From the NCBI RefSeq assembly GCF_900089835.1, contig NZ_OANU01000123.1, positions 62,001 to 126,000 of the forward strand: 64,000 nucleotides of DNA, in the 5' to 3' direction. The position numbers and the translations under genes are program-made. This document shows positions 27,570-36,061 of this stretch, in pieces (within the stretch, counting starts at the first letter, position 1; every line of letters begins with the position of its first letter). Under the pieces are notes generated by a model. That model saw only the letters and a list, made by a program, of their open reading frames with translations, was not told the origin of the DNA and did not search any database. The DNA comes from Vibrio thalassae. Its GTDB lineage: Bacteria; Pseudomonadota; Gammaproteobacteria; Enterobacterales; Vibrionaceae.

Positions 27570-29021
27570 TTATTGTAGTGCTATGAAGCGATCGCGTTGC
27601 GCCAATAATTGGTCGATGCGAGCGTCATAGCGAGCCTGTTTTAGGCTTCCTAATTTGGCTAATTGACTGGCTTGAGAGTAAAGCTGAATAGATTTATCCC
27701 ACTGAGCGTTTAGTGCCAATATTTCAGCGCGGGCAGCGAGATCTTCAGCACTATTGCCGAGCTTAATATTGGCTTTAGATAGCAAGTGCCAACCGTTGGT
27801 ATCATTAGGGTGTTCATGAGTGTAACGTTGTAATACTTGAATGGCATCTTGGTATTTTTCGCTTTTCAGCAGCGCGTTCGCATAATTGATCGTAATAACC
27901 GGATTATTAGGCTTAACGGTTAATACTTCCTTCATCAATTTGACGGCTTTTTCAGGTTGCTTTTGAGCAATATAAAGATCGGACGCGGCATCTAAGTAGA
28001 AGTTGTTGTTTGGATCTTTCTTTAACAGTTTATCGAGAATAGCTTCAGCTTCATCTAACTTGTTGGTATCAAGATAAACCAAGGCTTTCCCGTATTCGAA
28101 TGAATCCTGAATTTTCGGGGAAGCTTTGCGTGCTGTACGTTGGAACCAGTCCATCGCAGAAGTGGATTTTATCCCTGCATAACGCGCAACGACTCTAGCG
28201 CGCGCCAAATGATAGTTAATAGATGGTTGCACGCGTAGTGGCGGATAGTGCTGCGCTCGCTCACGAGTGTCCGTAATACGATCTTCTGGTAATGGGTGAG
28301 TGAGCAACATCGGTGGCGGTTTACTCGCATAACGATACTCATCGGCAAGACGGCCAAAGAATCGTGGCATATCGTTGACGTCAAATTTGGCTCGAGCCAA
28401 AGTAGCAATACCAAAGCGATCGGCTTCTTTTTCGTTACTGCGAGTGTAGTTTATCGATGCTTGCATCGATCCTGCGGTCGTTGCAGTCAGTGCCGCGATA
28501 CCCGCTTGGGGAGCCGCGATTGCCAACAGTAGCGAACCAACAAGTGCAGCAACGGTCGCCGGAGAACGGCGAGCTTCGTCTTCCATGCGGCGCGCTAAGT
28601 GGCGCTGAGTGACGTGAGCAATTTCGTGTGCCATGACTGAGGCAAGTTCACTCTCCGTATGGGCATGCAAAAAAAGACCTGTATGCAGTGCGACATAACC
28701 ACCAAAGAACGCGAATGCGTTGATATTACGATCGCGGATCATAAAGAAGGTAAAAGGCGTCTTTACATCGTTAGCACTAGAGACTAATCGATGGCCGATA
28801 GAGTCAACGTACTCGTTGAGTACGGGATCATTCACAATCGGAGAGCTAGCGCGAATCATCCGCATGTACGCATCGCCATAAATGAGCTCCTGGTCTATGG
28901 TCAACGTGGCACCAGCTGCCGTTCCGATATCGGGTAAATCGATTTCGGCATAGGCAACTTGGGGGACGCTAATTGCGGCAGCGACGCATAGGCAAATCAA
29001 TGAACGGGCGCGTTTCAACAT
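27570..29021 (-). CDS. bepA: Periplasmic M48 metalloprotease/chaperone BepA
   Basis: BepA assists assembly of LptD and degrades stalled outer-membrane proteins at the BAM complex. The 483-aa precursor (E. coli 487) has a signal peptide ending QVAYA (about residue 25), the zinc motif HEIAH at 132-136, a third ligand in NEKEADRFG (about 195-203) and a C-terminal TPR domain (LDAASDLYIAQKQPEKAVKL and later repeats). It leads a four-gene operon with the ArsC-like protein, the quinone reductase and DUF2069. bamC is also in this window. Confidence 0.94.
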   Translation of the reverse strand: MLKRARSLICLCVAAAISVPQVAYAEIDLPDIGTAAGATLTIDQELIYGDAYMRMIRASSPIVNDPVLNEYVDSIGHRLVSSANDVKTPFTFFMIRDRNINAFAFFGGYVALHTGLFLHAHTESELASVMAHEIAHVTQRHLARRMEDEARRSPATVAALVGSLLLAIAAPQAGIAALTATTAGSMQASINYTRSNEKEADRFGIATLARAKFDVNDMPRFFGRLADEYRYASKPPPMLLTHPLPEDRITDTRERAQHYPPLRVQPSINYHLARARVVARYAGIKSTSAMDWFQRTARKASPKIQDSFEYGKALVYLDTNKLDEAEAILDKLLKKDPNNNFYLDAASDLYIAQKQPEKAVKLMKEVLTVKPNNPVITINYANALLKSEKYQDAIQVLQRYTHEHPNDTNGWHLLSKANIKLGNSAEDLAARAEILALNAQWDKSIQLYSQASQLAKLGSLKQARYDARIDQLLAQRDRFIALQ

Positions 29022-29312
29022 ACGACTGAGGTAACTCCTTAAAATGTGGTAGTTTTGACCATGAAATCCTGACTTGGTTTCCTACCTTATCCTCTTGTTT
29101 CTCATTTTTGCATACGGAACTTGGATAGGAAAGGTTTTCTCATTTATATACCATTCCTTTGGTTTGTTAGCTCGACTTGGTTTGAATATCTATTATTCAC
29201 AGTTTCTGTAACACTTACAGGTTGGGTATGTTACTAAAAGTCTTTACAATGGAAGACTTTGAGAGATTCGAAACACTCATGCTTGGTTTCACGCTGTTCA
29301 AATGGAAATTGA

Positions 29313-29540
29313 ATGATTGATATACATCTAGACTTAGTTGCAGAGCGCTGCCCGATGTCATTGCTGTTAGTCAAGCGTGCATTTAAACAGATTGAAGCAG
29401 GGCAATTATTGTCGGTAAGGTTAGTCGACAAGCATTCAGTCTCGGACGTCCTTCAATACTTATCTATCCAGAATGCCAAGATACATCATAGGGTTGAAGA
29501 TGAAGTGAGCGTTATCAATATTCGTAAACAGGATGATTAA
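29313..29540 (+). CDS. TusA-family sulfurtransferase-like protein
   Basis: A 75-aa protein of the TusA/SirA/YedF fold. The family motif is LDLVAERCPMSLLLVKRAF with Cys13 followed by Pro-Met, the place where TusA carries persulfide sulfur. Proteins of this type can relay sulfur to tRNA thiolation, molybdenum cofactor or other targets; which applies here is unclear. The gene is 0-3 bp from the PerM-type transporter and certainly in its operon. A weak GGAAATTGA ribosome site precedes the ATG. Confidence 0.88.
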   Translation: MIDIHLDLVAERCPMSLLLVKRAFKQIEAGQLLSVRLVDKHSVSDVLQYLSIQNAKIHHRVEDEVSVINIRKQDD

Positions 29541-29543
29541 TTG

Positions 29544-30614
29544 ATGCTAGATATGGTCCGTCGTTGGTACAAGCGACGCTTTTCCGACCCAGATGCAGTG
29601 AGTTTGGTAGTAATTCTGCTCTTTGGATTTATTACTATTTACTTCTTCGGTAATTTGATTGCTCCGTTATTAGTGGCGATTGTGTTGGCTTACTTGTTAG
29701 AGTGGCCTGTCAGCAAACTGTGCGCACTTGGCATGCCAAGAACCCTGTCGGTTGTGATGGTTATCCTGCTTTTCATTAGCTTAATGTTGTTAGCCATTTT
29801 TGGCTTGGTGCCAACAATTTGGAATCAAGTTGGCAACTTGTTGAATGACATTCCAAATATGTACAACGGTCTGCAGCAGTTTGTCGCAACGATACCAGAA
29901 CGGTACCCTGATTTGGCTGAGATTCATTTAGTCGAAACCATTATGAGTAATGTGAAAGATAAAGTTTTAGTGTTAGGTGAAAACGTTGTGAAAGGCTCGC
30001 TAGCATCGCTTGTCAGTCTAGCAGCTCTAGCCGTGTATTTGATATTAGTGCCATTACTGGTGTTCTTCTTACTCAAAGACAAAGAAGAGATGGTTCAGAT
30101 GGCGAGTGGGGTGCTACCTCGTAACCGTCGCCTTGCGAACAAAGTGTGGGTTGAGATGAATCAGCAAATCTCCAACTACATTCGCGGCAAGGTACTCGAG
30201 ATCTTGATTGTTGGTTCTGTAAGCTATATTACGTTCGCTATCCTAGACCTTCGTTATTCCGTGTTGTTAGCAGTATTGGTCGGTTTCTCTGTACTTATCC
30301 CTTACATCGGTGCTGCGGCAGTCACTGTGCCAGTTGCAATGGTAGGTTTATTCCAGTGGGGTCTGGCACCACAGTTTTATTGGCTACTGGTTGCTTACGG
30401 TATTATCCAAGCATTGGATGGTAACGTTCTGGTACCCGTACTCTTTTCTGAAGCGGTAAACTTACATCCAGTGGCGATAATTGTTGCAGTACTGGTGTTT
30501 GGTGGCTTATGGGGGTTCTGGGGGGTATTCTTCGCCATCCCATTGGCAACGTTAGTGAAAGCGGTATGGAATGCACTACCAAATCACGATGATGGCACTC
30601 AACACGCCACTTAG
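29544..30614 (+). CDS. perM: AI-2E family transporter (PerM)
   Basis: A 356-aa inner-membrane protein of the AI-2E exporter/UPF0118 family with about eight membrane helices. Visible segments are LVVILLFGFITIYFFGNLIAP, LLVPLLVFFLLKDKEE-like text near residue 175 and the C-terminal GNVLVPVLFSEAVNLHP motif. Some family members export AI-2, others act as Na+/H+ antiporters; the substrate here is unknown. I give the ATG at 29544; a TTG at 29541 sits directly after the preceding stop and has slightly better spacing from AGGA. It ends at a shared terminator. Confidence 0.88.
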   Translation: MLDMVRRWYKRRFSDPDAVSLVVILLFGFITIYFFGNLIAPLLVAIVLAYLLEWPVSKLCALGMPRTLSVVMVILLFISLMLLAIFGLVPTIWNQVGNLLNDIPNMYNGLQQFVATIPERYPDLAEIHLVETIMSNVKDKVLVLGENVVKGSLASLVSLAALAVYLILVPLLVFFLLKDKEEMVQMASGVLPRNRRLANKVWVEMNQQISNYIRGKVLEILIVGSVSYITFAILDLRYSVLLAVLVGFSVLIPYIGAAAVTVPVAMVGLFQWGLAPQFYWLLVAYGIIQALDGNVLVPVLFSEAVNLHPVAIIVAVLVFGGLWGFWGVFFAIPLATLVKAVWNALPNHDDGTQHAT

Positions 30615-30640
30615 CGATTTTAAGGGTCTCGTCCTAAAAT

Positions 30641-30668
30641 AAAAAAGCCACCTTACGGTGACTTTTTT
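30641..30668. terminator. Bidirectional terminator between perM and bcp
   Basis: An A tract, a stem with one C-A mismatch (30646-30652 with 30657-30663, loop TTAC) and a T tract lie between converging genes. Confidence 0.82.
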
Positions 30669-30701
30669 AATGGGCTGTTTGGCTTTCAATAAGTCGTGTT
30701 A

Positions 30702-31172
30702 CTACGCCTTCTCATTTAAATGGTCAAGCACCACTTCATGATGGGTTTTGGTCTTAAACTTATTGAATACGTGTTCAATCACTCCGTCTTCATTGATCAG
30801 GAAACTGATGCGGTGCAAGCCGTCATAGACTTTACCCATAAATTTCTTTTCACCCCAGACACCGAACTGGTCTGCAACCGAATGGTCTTCATCGGAAAGA
30901 AGCGTAAAGTTAAGCTCATCGCGCTCAATAAATTTCCCGAGGCGTTTTACTGGGTCAATACTCACCCCGAGGACGACGACATTATGATCGTCAAGCTCTG
31001 TTTTTACGTCGCGAAGACCTTGAGCCTGAACGGTGCAGCCAGGCGTCATGGCTTTCGGGTAAAAATAGAACAGGACTTTCTTGCCTTTAAAGTCTTGCAG
31101 TGTAACGGTGTTGCCGTCTTGGTCGAGCAAAGAAAAGTTTGGGGCTGGCATGCCCGCAGTCAACGTATTCAT
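30702..31172 (-). CDS. bcp: Peroxiredoxin, bacterioferritin comigratory protein (1-Cys form)
   Basis: Bcp is a thiol peroxidase that reduces H2O2 and organic hydroperoxides with thioredoxin-type donors. The protein is 156 aa like E. coli. The peroxidatic Cys46 lies in YPKAMTPGCTVQAQGLRD. In E. coli the residue at the last Q of VQAQ is the resolving Cys; here it is Gln, and no other Cys is present in the whole protein. It should therefore work as a 1-Cys peroxiredoxin. It follows gcvR by 34 bp on the same strand, as in E. coli. Confidence 0.94.
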   Translation of the reverse strand: MNTLTAGMPAPNFSLLDQDGNTVTLQDFKGKKVLFYFYPKAMTPGCTVQAQGLRDVKTELDDHNVVVLGVSIDPVKRLGKFIERDELNFTLLSDEDHSVADQFGVWGEKKFMGKVYDGLHRISFLINEDGVIEHVFNKFKTKTHHEVVLDHLNEKA

Positions 31173-31206
31173 TGAAATTCCTTTGAAGCTAGATGATGTT
31201 ATTATT

Positions 31207-31749
31207 TTACTTACTACCGCTGATAAAGTTCAGCGAGCCTTTTACTGATAAGCGATGACACAAAGAGTCAAACTCTTCTTGCAATTGCATCAGATTACAA
31301 TTTTCTTCTACATTGGCCGTGAGTGCGATCTGGAATTGATCGACCTCTGTCCCAGCGCGCTCTTTGACGATGGTTTGTGCGCTTAACGAAGCAAGACCAA
31401 TCTGCTTGTCGGCGAAAAACTGTGTAAATTGTTCAGTAAGTCCAAGACGGTCTTCCGATTCGATAAACACTTCAACGGTATATTGATTCGGTAGAGCGTC
31501 GTGTTTGGAGGTACGTTTCATCATAGTAATGAGATCATGCTCTTGGCCTAAAAGTGGCAAGGTGGTCTCGACTCTTGTGATGTAACTTGGGGTGCCGGAA
31601 ATCAGCATGATGAGAGTAAATTCGTTGCCGAACATAGCAATACGGCTATCGATGATGTTACAACCAGCCTGTGCGACCAGATGTACTACTTCATTACAAA
31701 TCCCTGGGCGGTCAGTACCAACGGCGGTAATCACTAAATACTGAGTCAT
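31207..31749 (-). CDS. gcvR: Glycine cleavage system transcriptional repressor GcvR
   Basis: GcvR has no DNA-binding domain; in E. coli it binds GcvA and blocks activation of the gcvTHP operon when glycine is low. The protein is 180 aa with two ACT domains: LVITAVGTDRPGICNEVVHL at the N-terminus and TVEVFIESEDRLGLTEQFTQ from about residue 92. It is divergent from dapA with 285 bp between, and bcp follows, the same arrangement as in E. coli. Confidence 0.93.
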   Translation of the reverse strand: MTQYLVITAVGTDRPGICNEVVHLVAQAGCNIIDSRIAMFGNEFTLIMLISGTPSYITRVETTLPLLGQEHDLITMMKRTSKHDALPNQYTVEVFIESEDRLGLTEQFTQFFADKQIGLASLSAQTIVKERAGTEVDQFQIALTANVEENCNLMQLQEEFDSLCHRLSVKGSLNFISGSK

Positions 31750-32034
31750 GGTGTCACTCTAAAATCCCTATTTGATGATATGGTAGCACAGCTAGTAATA
31801 AAGCTCTTGTGATAGATGTAACCGAATACCGACAAATTTAACGGAATAAGTTTATCAGCGAGAAAATTGACCTGTAGATGACACCTCAAAATAGTAATGG
31901 CGCACTTTATACGTGCCTCATATCTGAAATCTGATAATTATTCATTCACTTCTTGCGGGGATTGTTCTTAATCTCTTGTGTTTATCAATAGCATTACAGT
32001 ACCATGCAAGTAGTATCAATTTAGGGAGATCACC

Positions 32035-32913
32035 ATGTTTTCAGGAAGTATTGTTGCCTTATTAACCCCATTCACTCCAGACGGCGAAGTGGACTTCGTT
32101 AGCTTACGAAAGCTAGTTGAGTATCATATTGAAGCTGGTACAGACGGCATTGTGGCTGTTGGTACAACAGGTGAGTCTGCAACATTAACTGTCGAAGAAC
32201 ATGTCAAGGTCGTCGCCAAGACGGTTGAGTTTGCAGAAGGTCGTTTGCCAATTATTGCCGGTACAGGCGCGAACGCAACTCACGAAGCTATTACGTTTAG
32301 TCGCTTATTTAATAACGTCGGTATTGCTGGCTGTTTGAGTGTAACGCCATACTACAACAAGCCAACACAAGAAGGCATGTACCAACACTACAAGGCTATC
32401 TCTGAAGAGACTGACATTCCACAAATTCTGTACAACGTACCAGGCCGTACTGGGGTTGATCTGCAACCAGAGACGGTGGCACGCTTATCGGAAATTCCAA
32501 ACATCGTTGCACTTAAAGATGCGACCGGTGATTTATCACGAGTGCAAATTCATCGTGAACTTTGTGGCAAAGATTTTATCTTACTAAGTGGTGACGATTC
32601 GACAGGACTTGATTTCATCAAGCAAGGCGGTACTGGTGTGATTTCCGTAACGAACAACATCGCTGCCGCAGATATGGCGACTATGATGAAATTAGCGTTA
32701 GAGGGTAAATTTGAAGAAGCTGAAATCATTAACCAGCGTCTCATGCCTTTACATAAAAATCTGTTCGTAGAATCGAGTCCAATTCCAGTGAAATGGGCCG
32801 CGCACAAAATGGGTTTGATTGACAACGGTGACTTACGTTTGCCTCTTGTTGAACTGTCTGAAAAAGCAAAACCTATTGTTGCTCAAGCTTTAACAGAAGC
32901 TTGTATTTACTAA
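32035..32913 (+). CDS. dapA: 4-hydroxy-tetrahydrodipicolinate synthase
   Basis: DapA condenses pyruvate with aspartate semialdehyde, the first committed step of diaminopimelate and lysine synthesis. The 292 residues match E. coli. The Schiff-base lysine is K161 in NIVALKDATGD, with GTTGESATL (pyruvate carboxyl binding, about 43-51) and YNVPGRTG (Tyr133, Arg138). An AGGGAGATC ribosome site precedes the ATG. bamC follows after 50 bp with a terminator in between. Confidence 0.98.
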   Translation: MFSGSIVALLTPFTPDGEVDFVSLRKLVEYHIEAGTDGIVAVGTTGESATLTVEEHVKVVAKTVEFAEGRLPIIAGTGANATHEAITFSRLFNNVGIAGCLSVTPYYNKPTQEGMYQHYKAISEETDIPQILYNVPGRTGVDLQPETVARLSEIPNIVALKDATGDLSRVQIHRELCGKDFILLSGDDSTGLDFIKQGGTGVISVTNNIAAADMATMMKLALEGKFEEAEIINQRLMPLHKNLFVESSPIPVKWAAHKMGLIDNGDLRLPLVELSEKAKPIVAQALTEACIY

Positions 32914-32922
32914 TAGAACATT

Positions 32923-32950
32923 AAAAGGAGCGAGTCATCGCTCCTTTTAT
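32923..32950 (+). terminator. Intrinsic terminator between dapA and bamC
   Basis: A perfect 11-bp stem (32923-32933 with 32938-32948, loop GTCA) with a T-rich end sits 14 bp before the bamC start. It may attenuate rather than fully separate the two genes. Confidence 0.78.
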
Positions 32951-32963
32951 TAAGGGAGTATCA

Positions 32964-33983
32964 ATGAAATTTTCTCGTCAGCTAGCAGTATCGTCGTTAG
33001 CTGTTATGGTTTTGGCTGCTTGTTCGAGTGACCCTAAAACTCGTCGCGAAGCAAAAGATGACTTTAACTACCTTGATGCGCCACCGTTGAAAAGTTGGAC
33101 GCTACCGGAAGATGCCACGCCTCAATTCTATCCAAACTACGACATCCCCAAAGGGGATTACTCTGGTGGTATTGGGCGTGAGGTTGACATTCGTCCACCG
33201 CAACAAGTTTTGGAGCTTATCCCAGGTGCTCGAGTAGAACGACAAGGCTCTGACGTAACCCTGTGGCTGCTGCAAAAAGATGAGATGGACAAAGTATGGT
33301 CTACTGTTAAAACCATGCTTGCGGAAATCAATGTTAAAGCGCTGAAAGAAAGCGATGACTTCATAGAAACTAATTGGGTATCTTGGGTTTCTGAAGATGA
33401 AGATGTTGAGATTGGTAGCCGTTACGATATTAGCCGTTTTGAAGCAAACAACCGTTATGGTTTCAAAATGAAGTTGATTGATTGGCGCGAAGGCGGCGAA
33501 GGAAAGCCGGTTACTCGTGTTAATGAAGAGCGTTACAATACGCTGATGACGAACCTTGTAACGGCTCGCTACGATCGAGATCTTCGAGAAGAAGCGGCAC
33601 GTCGAGCTCAAGAATTGGTCAAGTCTATCCCGATTAGCATGGGAACGGACAGAAGCGGTCTGCCGGTTATCATCGCTCGTACGTCGTATGATGTCATGTG
33701 GCAGGAGATTCCAGAGTTGTTGCCTAAGACGGGTTTCACCATTGAAGAACGCAACCAGTCTCAAGGTACTGTAAAAGCAAAATATGCTGCACCTGACGAT
33801 GATTTCTGGAATGAAGTGGGCTTGAAGCCAATCGACCTAGAGCCAGGGGAGTATACATTCCTATTCGGCGACTTGGGTAACCGTACGTCGATTAACGTCA
33901 CTGATAAAGATGGTAAACCCGTTGCGGAGAGCTTGCTTCGTTCACTAGAGCCTCTGATATCGACAGTGATTAAAAAAGACTAA
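32964..33983 (+). CDS. bamC: Outer membrane protein assembly factor BamC
   Basis: BamC is a lipoprotein part of the BAM complex that inserts beta-barrel proteins. The 339-aa precursor has the lipobox VLAAC with Cys20. An unstructured segment follows (DDFNYLDAPPLKSWTLPE, the part that contacts BamD in E. coli) and then two helix-grip domains (about 95-210 and 225-335). The order dapA-bamC is the E. coli order. A bidirectional terminator lies directly after the stop. Confidence 0.94.
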   Translation: MKFSRQLAVSSLAVMVLAACSSDPKTRREAKDDFNYLDAPPLKSWTLPEDATPQFYPNYDIPKGDYSGGIGREVDIRPPQQVLELIPGARVERQGSDVTLWLLQKDEMDKVWSTVKTMLAEINVKALKESDDFIETNWVSWVSEDEDVEIGSRYDISRFEANNRYGFKMKLIDWREGGEGKPVTRVNEERYNTLMTNLVTARYDRDLREEAARRAQELVKSIPISMGTDRSGLPVIIARTSYDVMWQEIPELLPKTGFTIEERNQSQGTVKAKYAAPDDDFWNEVGLKPIDLEPGEYTFLFGDLGNRTSINVTDKDGKPVAESLLRSLEPLISTVIKKD

Positions 33984-33987
33984 AATG

Positions 33988-34014
33988 AAAAAGGACCATT
34001 AAGGTCCTTTTTTT
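33988..34014. terminator. Bidirectional terminator between bamC and DUF2897 gene
   Basis: A 10-bp stem of A/T tract plus GGACC (33988-33997 with 34003-34012) followed by more T. Its loop contains the stop codon of the minus-strand DUF2897 gene. Confidence 0.88.
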
Positions 34015-34205
34015 ATATCTTTACCATCGCCGTGTTTTTGTTTATCCAATTCATTGAGGCGGTCCAGTTCGTGTTTTCGAGACCGTAGATTCTCCTCTTG
34101 GTTGAACTTCATGTTGGCGGTGTGTTTCAATGCGGCAATGTTGCCAATAACAACGGCCACAACAACAATAATGATAACCCAAGGGTTAAAGAGCCACTCA
34201 ATCAT
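33999..34205 (-). CDS. Small DUF2897-like membrane protein
   Basis: A 68-aa protein with one N-terminal membrane helix (WVIIIVVVAVVIGNIAAL) and a charged cytosolic tail rich in Lys, Asp and Glu. It resembles the DUF2897 family; the role is unknown. It is the last gene of the minus-strand unit that starts at the YffB-like gene, 9 bp after the M15 peptidase gene. Confidence 0.75.
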   Translation of the reverse strand: MIEWLFNPWVIIIVVVAVVIGNIAALKHTANMKFNQEENLRSRKHELDRLNELDKQKHGDGKDIKKGP

Positions 34206-34214
34206 ACTTTACTC

Positions 34215-34889
34215 TCAACGTTGTATATTTGTTATGTATTTATTGTAGATGTAATCAAGCTGAGAGAGTATGGCGCGTTGTCCCAAAATCTCTGATTGCT
34301 GCAAAGTTTCTTCAAGTAAGTCCATAGTCAGTTGTTGCAAGCATTGTTCTGACGCAGCTTGATGAGTGATGTGCCAAGGTTCAAATGCGATGCCGCCAAG
34401 GTCTTGTTGATACGGAAAGCCAAACCCATATTGACTCGCATTCTGTTTCAGCCATTGATAAAAAGGCAGTTGATGCCCTTGTGTATACTCCCACGGTTCT
34501 AACAATAGATTGGTTTCTGATGGCAACAAATTTCCAGCGTACACGTCAAAATCCGTTCCCCAATGATGACGGCTTGCTCCAGGCAGGGCGCTCCAGCGTA
34601 AAATAGCCTGAACTTTGTCTTCATCCGTGAATAACCTGGTATCAATTGGCTGACTCTCATCATCCAAAATGGGCGTTGAACCGGACATTTTGTTGTTCCA
34701 AATGGTGAGTTGTCGTTCGAAACTGCGAAAACCACTGGCGATGTAAAGCTGAAACCCAGAGGACGAAGCAGCCTGAATCAGTGAAGTTAGAGCTTGTGTT
34801 ACTTTCTGATTAACAAGAAAAGTTTTATTTCCTACTTGAAGTGGTACGAGCTCCACCTCACTTTGACCAACAAGCTGCTTTTTATTCAT
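34215..34889 (-). CDS. M15 family D-alanyl-D-alanine carboxypeptidase-like protein
   Basis: A 224-aa zinc peptidase of the VanY/DdcY type. Zinc ligands are visible in SRHHWGTDFDV (His and Asp) and EPWHIT (last His), and ASGFRSFERQLTIW is the typical upstream motif. Such enzymes trim D-Ala or other cell wall peptide bonds. I see no signal peptide (start MNKKQLVGQSEVELV), so a cytosolic role in muropeptide turnover is possible. It lies 2 bp after dapE, so the two are coupled. Confidence 0.87.
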   Translation of the reverse strand: MNKKQLVGQSEVELVPLQVGNKTFLVNQKVTQALTSLIQAASSSGFQLYIASGFRSFERQLTIWNNKMSGSTPILDDESQPIDTRLFTDEDKVQAILRWSALPGASRHHWGTDFDVYAGNLLPSETNLLLEPWEYTQGHQLPFYQWLKQNASQYGFGFPYQQDLGGIAFEPWHITHQAASEQCLQQLTMDLLEETLQQSEILGQRAILSQLDYIYNKYITNIQR

Positions 34890-34891
34890 AG

Positions 34892-36028
34892 TTATCTACC
34901 TAAAAGGTTAACCAGCGTTTTCTCGTACATATCCGTCAGTTTTTCTAGATCTGCGATATTGACGCACTCGTTGACTTTGTGAATGGTTGCATTGACAGGA
35001 CCAAGTTCGACCACTTGAGCCCCCATGCGTGCGATAAATCGACCATCAGATGTGCCACCTGTGGTGAGAAGTTCTGGTTTAGTATGGTTGACGGCTTCTA
35101 CGGCATCGACTACTGCGTCCAATAAGTTGCCTTGATCGGTTAAAAATGGATGGCCACTTAAGGTCCATTTTAAATCGTAATCTAAGCCATGAGAGTCCAG
35201 TGTTGAGTGGACACGTTGCTTGATGTCCTCGTCAGTCAATTCGGTACTGAACCGAAAGTTAAACTGCACATCAAACTCACCCGGGATGACGTTGCTAGCT
35301 CCGGTACCAGAATGCAAGTTGGGGATTTGAAAACTGGTTGGCGGGAAGTAATCATTGCCTTCATCCCATTGTGTCGCAGCAAGTTCAGCCAATGCTGGCA
35401 GAGCTTGGTGGACAGGGTTGTTTGCTAGATGTGGGTAAGCAACGTGACCTTGAATCCCTTTTACTTTTAAGTCACCAGTGATAGAGCCGCGACGACCGTT
35501 TTTTACCACATCACCGACCGCATTCGTGCTTGAAGGCTCACCCACAATGCACATATCGATAAGCTCATTTCTTTCCATTAAAGTATCAACCACTCGGGTT
35601 GTACCGTTAATGAAGGGGCCTTCTTCATCGGAAGTGATCAGAAAACCAATGGAACCCGAATGGTTTGGATTTTGTGCAATGAATCGCTCAACCGCGACGA
35701 CCATACAAGCGAGTGAACCCTTCATATCAGCGGCACCGCGTCCGTGAAGGTAACCATCGATGATGGTGGGTTCAAAAGGCGCCGTATGCCATTGTTCTCT
35801 TGGGCCAGCAGGGACAACGTCAGTGTGACCTGCAAATGCGAATAGCGGCGCTTCGGTGCCTTTTCTTGCCCAAAAATTCGTCGTGTCTTCAAACACCATG
35901 ACCTCAATATTAAAGCCAAGCTTTTTGAGGCGTTCAATCATGACCTTCTGGCAATCGGCATCTTCCGGTGTTACAGATTCACGACTGATTAAATCTTTTG
36001 CCAGTGCCAATACGGGGCTGTCTGTCAT
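34892..36028 (-). CDS. dapE: Succinyl-diaminopimelate desuccinylase
   Basis: DapE removes succinate from N-succinyl-LL-DAP, a two-zinc reaction of the succinylase pathway to diaminopimelate and lysine. The 378 residues fit (E. coli 375). Metal and catalytic motifs are FAGHTDVVPAG, LHGRGAADMKGSLAC and TSDEEGPFINGT, with a C-terminal GPVNATIHKVNE His ligand. It follows the YffB-like gene by 33 bp as in E. coli. dapD, the enzyme earlier in this pathway, is also in this window. Confidence 0.97.
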   Translation of the reverse strand: MTDSPVLALAKDLISRESVTPEDADCQKVMIERLKKLGFNIEVMVFEDTTNFWARKGTEAPLFAFAGHTDVVPAGPREQWHTAPFEPTIIDGYLHGRGAADMKGSLACMVVAVERFIAQNPNHSGSIGFLITSDEEGPFINGTTRVVDTLMERNELIDMCIVGEPSSTNAVGDVVKNGRRGSITGDLKVKGIQGHVAYPHLANNPVHQALPALAELAATQWDEGNDYFPPTSFQIPNLHSGTGASNVIPGEFDVQFNFRFSTELTDEDIKQRVHSTLDSHGLDYDLKWTLSGHPFLTDQGNLLDAVVDAVEAVNHTKPELLTTGGTSDGRFIARMGAQVVELGPVNATIHKVNECVNIADLEKLTDMYEKTLVNLLGR

Positions 36029-36061
36029 CCTTGATGATCCTTATAATTATTTTGCTTGTGT

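Noticed and set aside
29206..29220. LexA box reading of CTGTAACACTTACAG
   Set aside because: CTGT and ACAG are 7 bases apart, while LexA needs 8; no SOS gene follows.
33102..33764. 220-codon frame antisense to bamC
   Set aside because: It is a mirror of a well-supported gene, with no domain or ribosome site.
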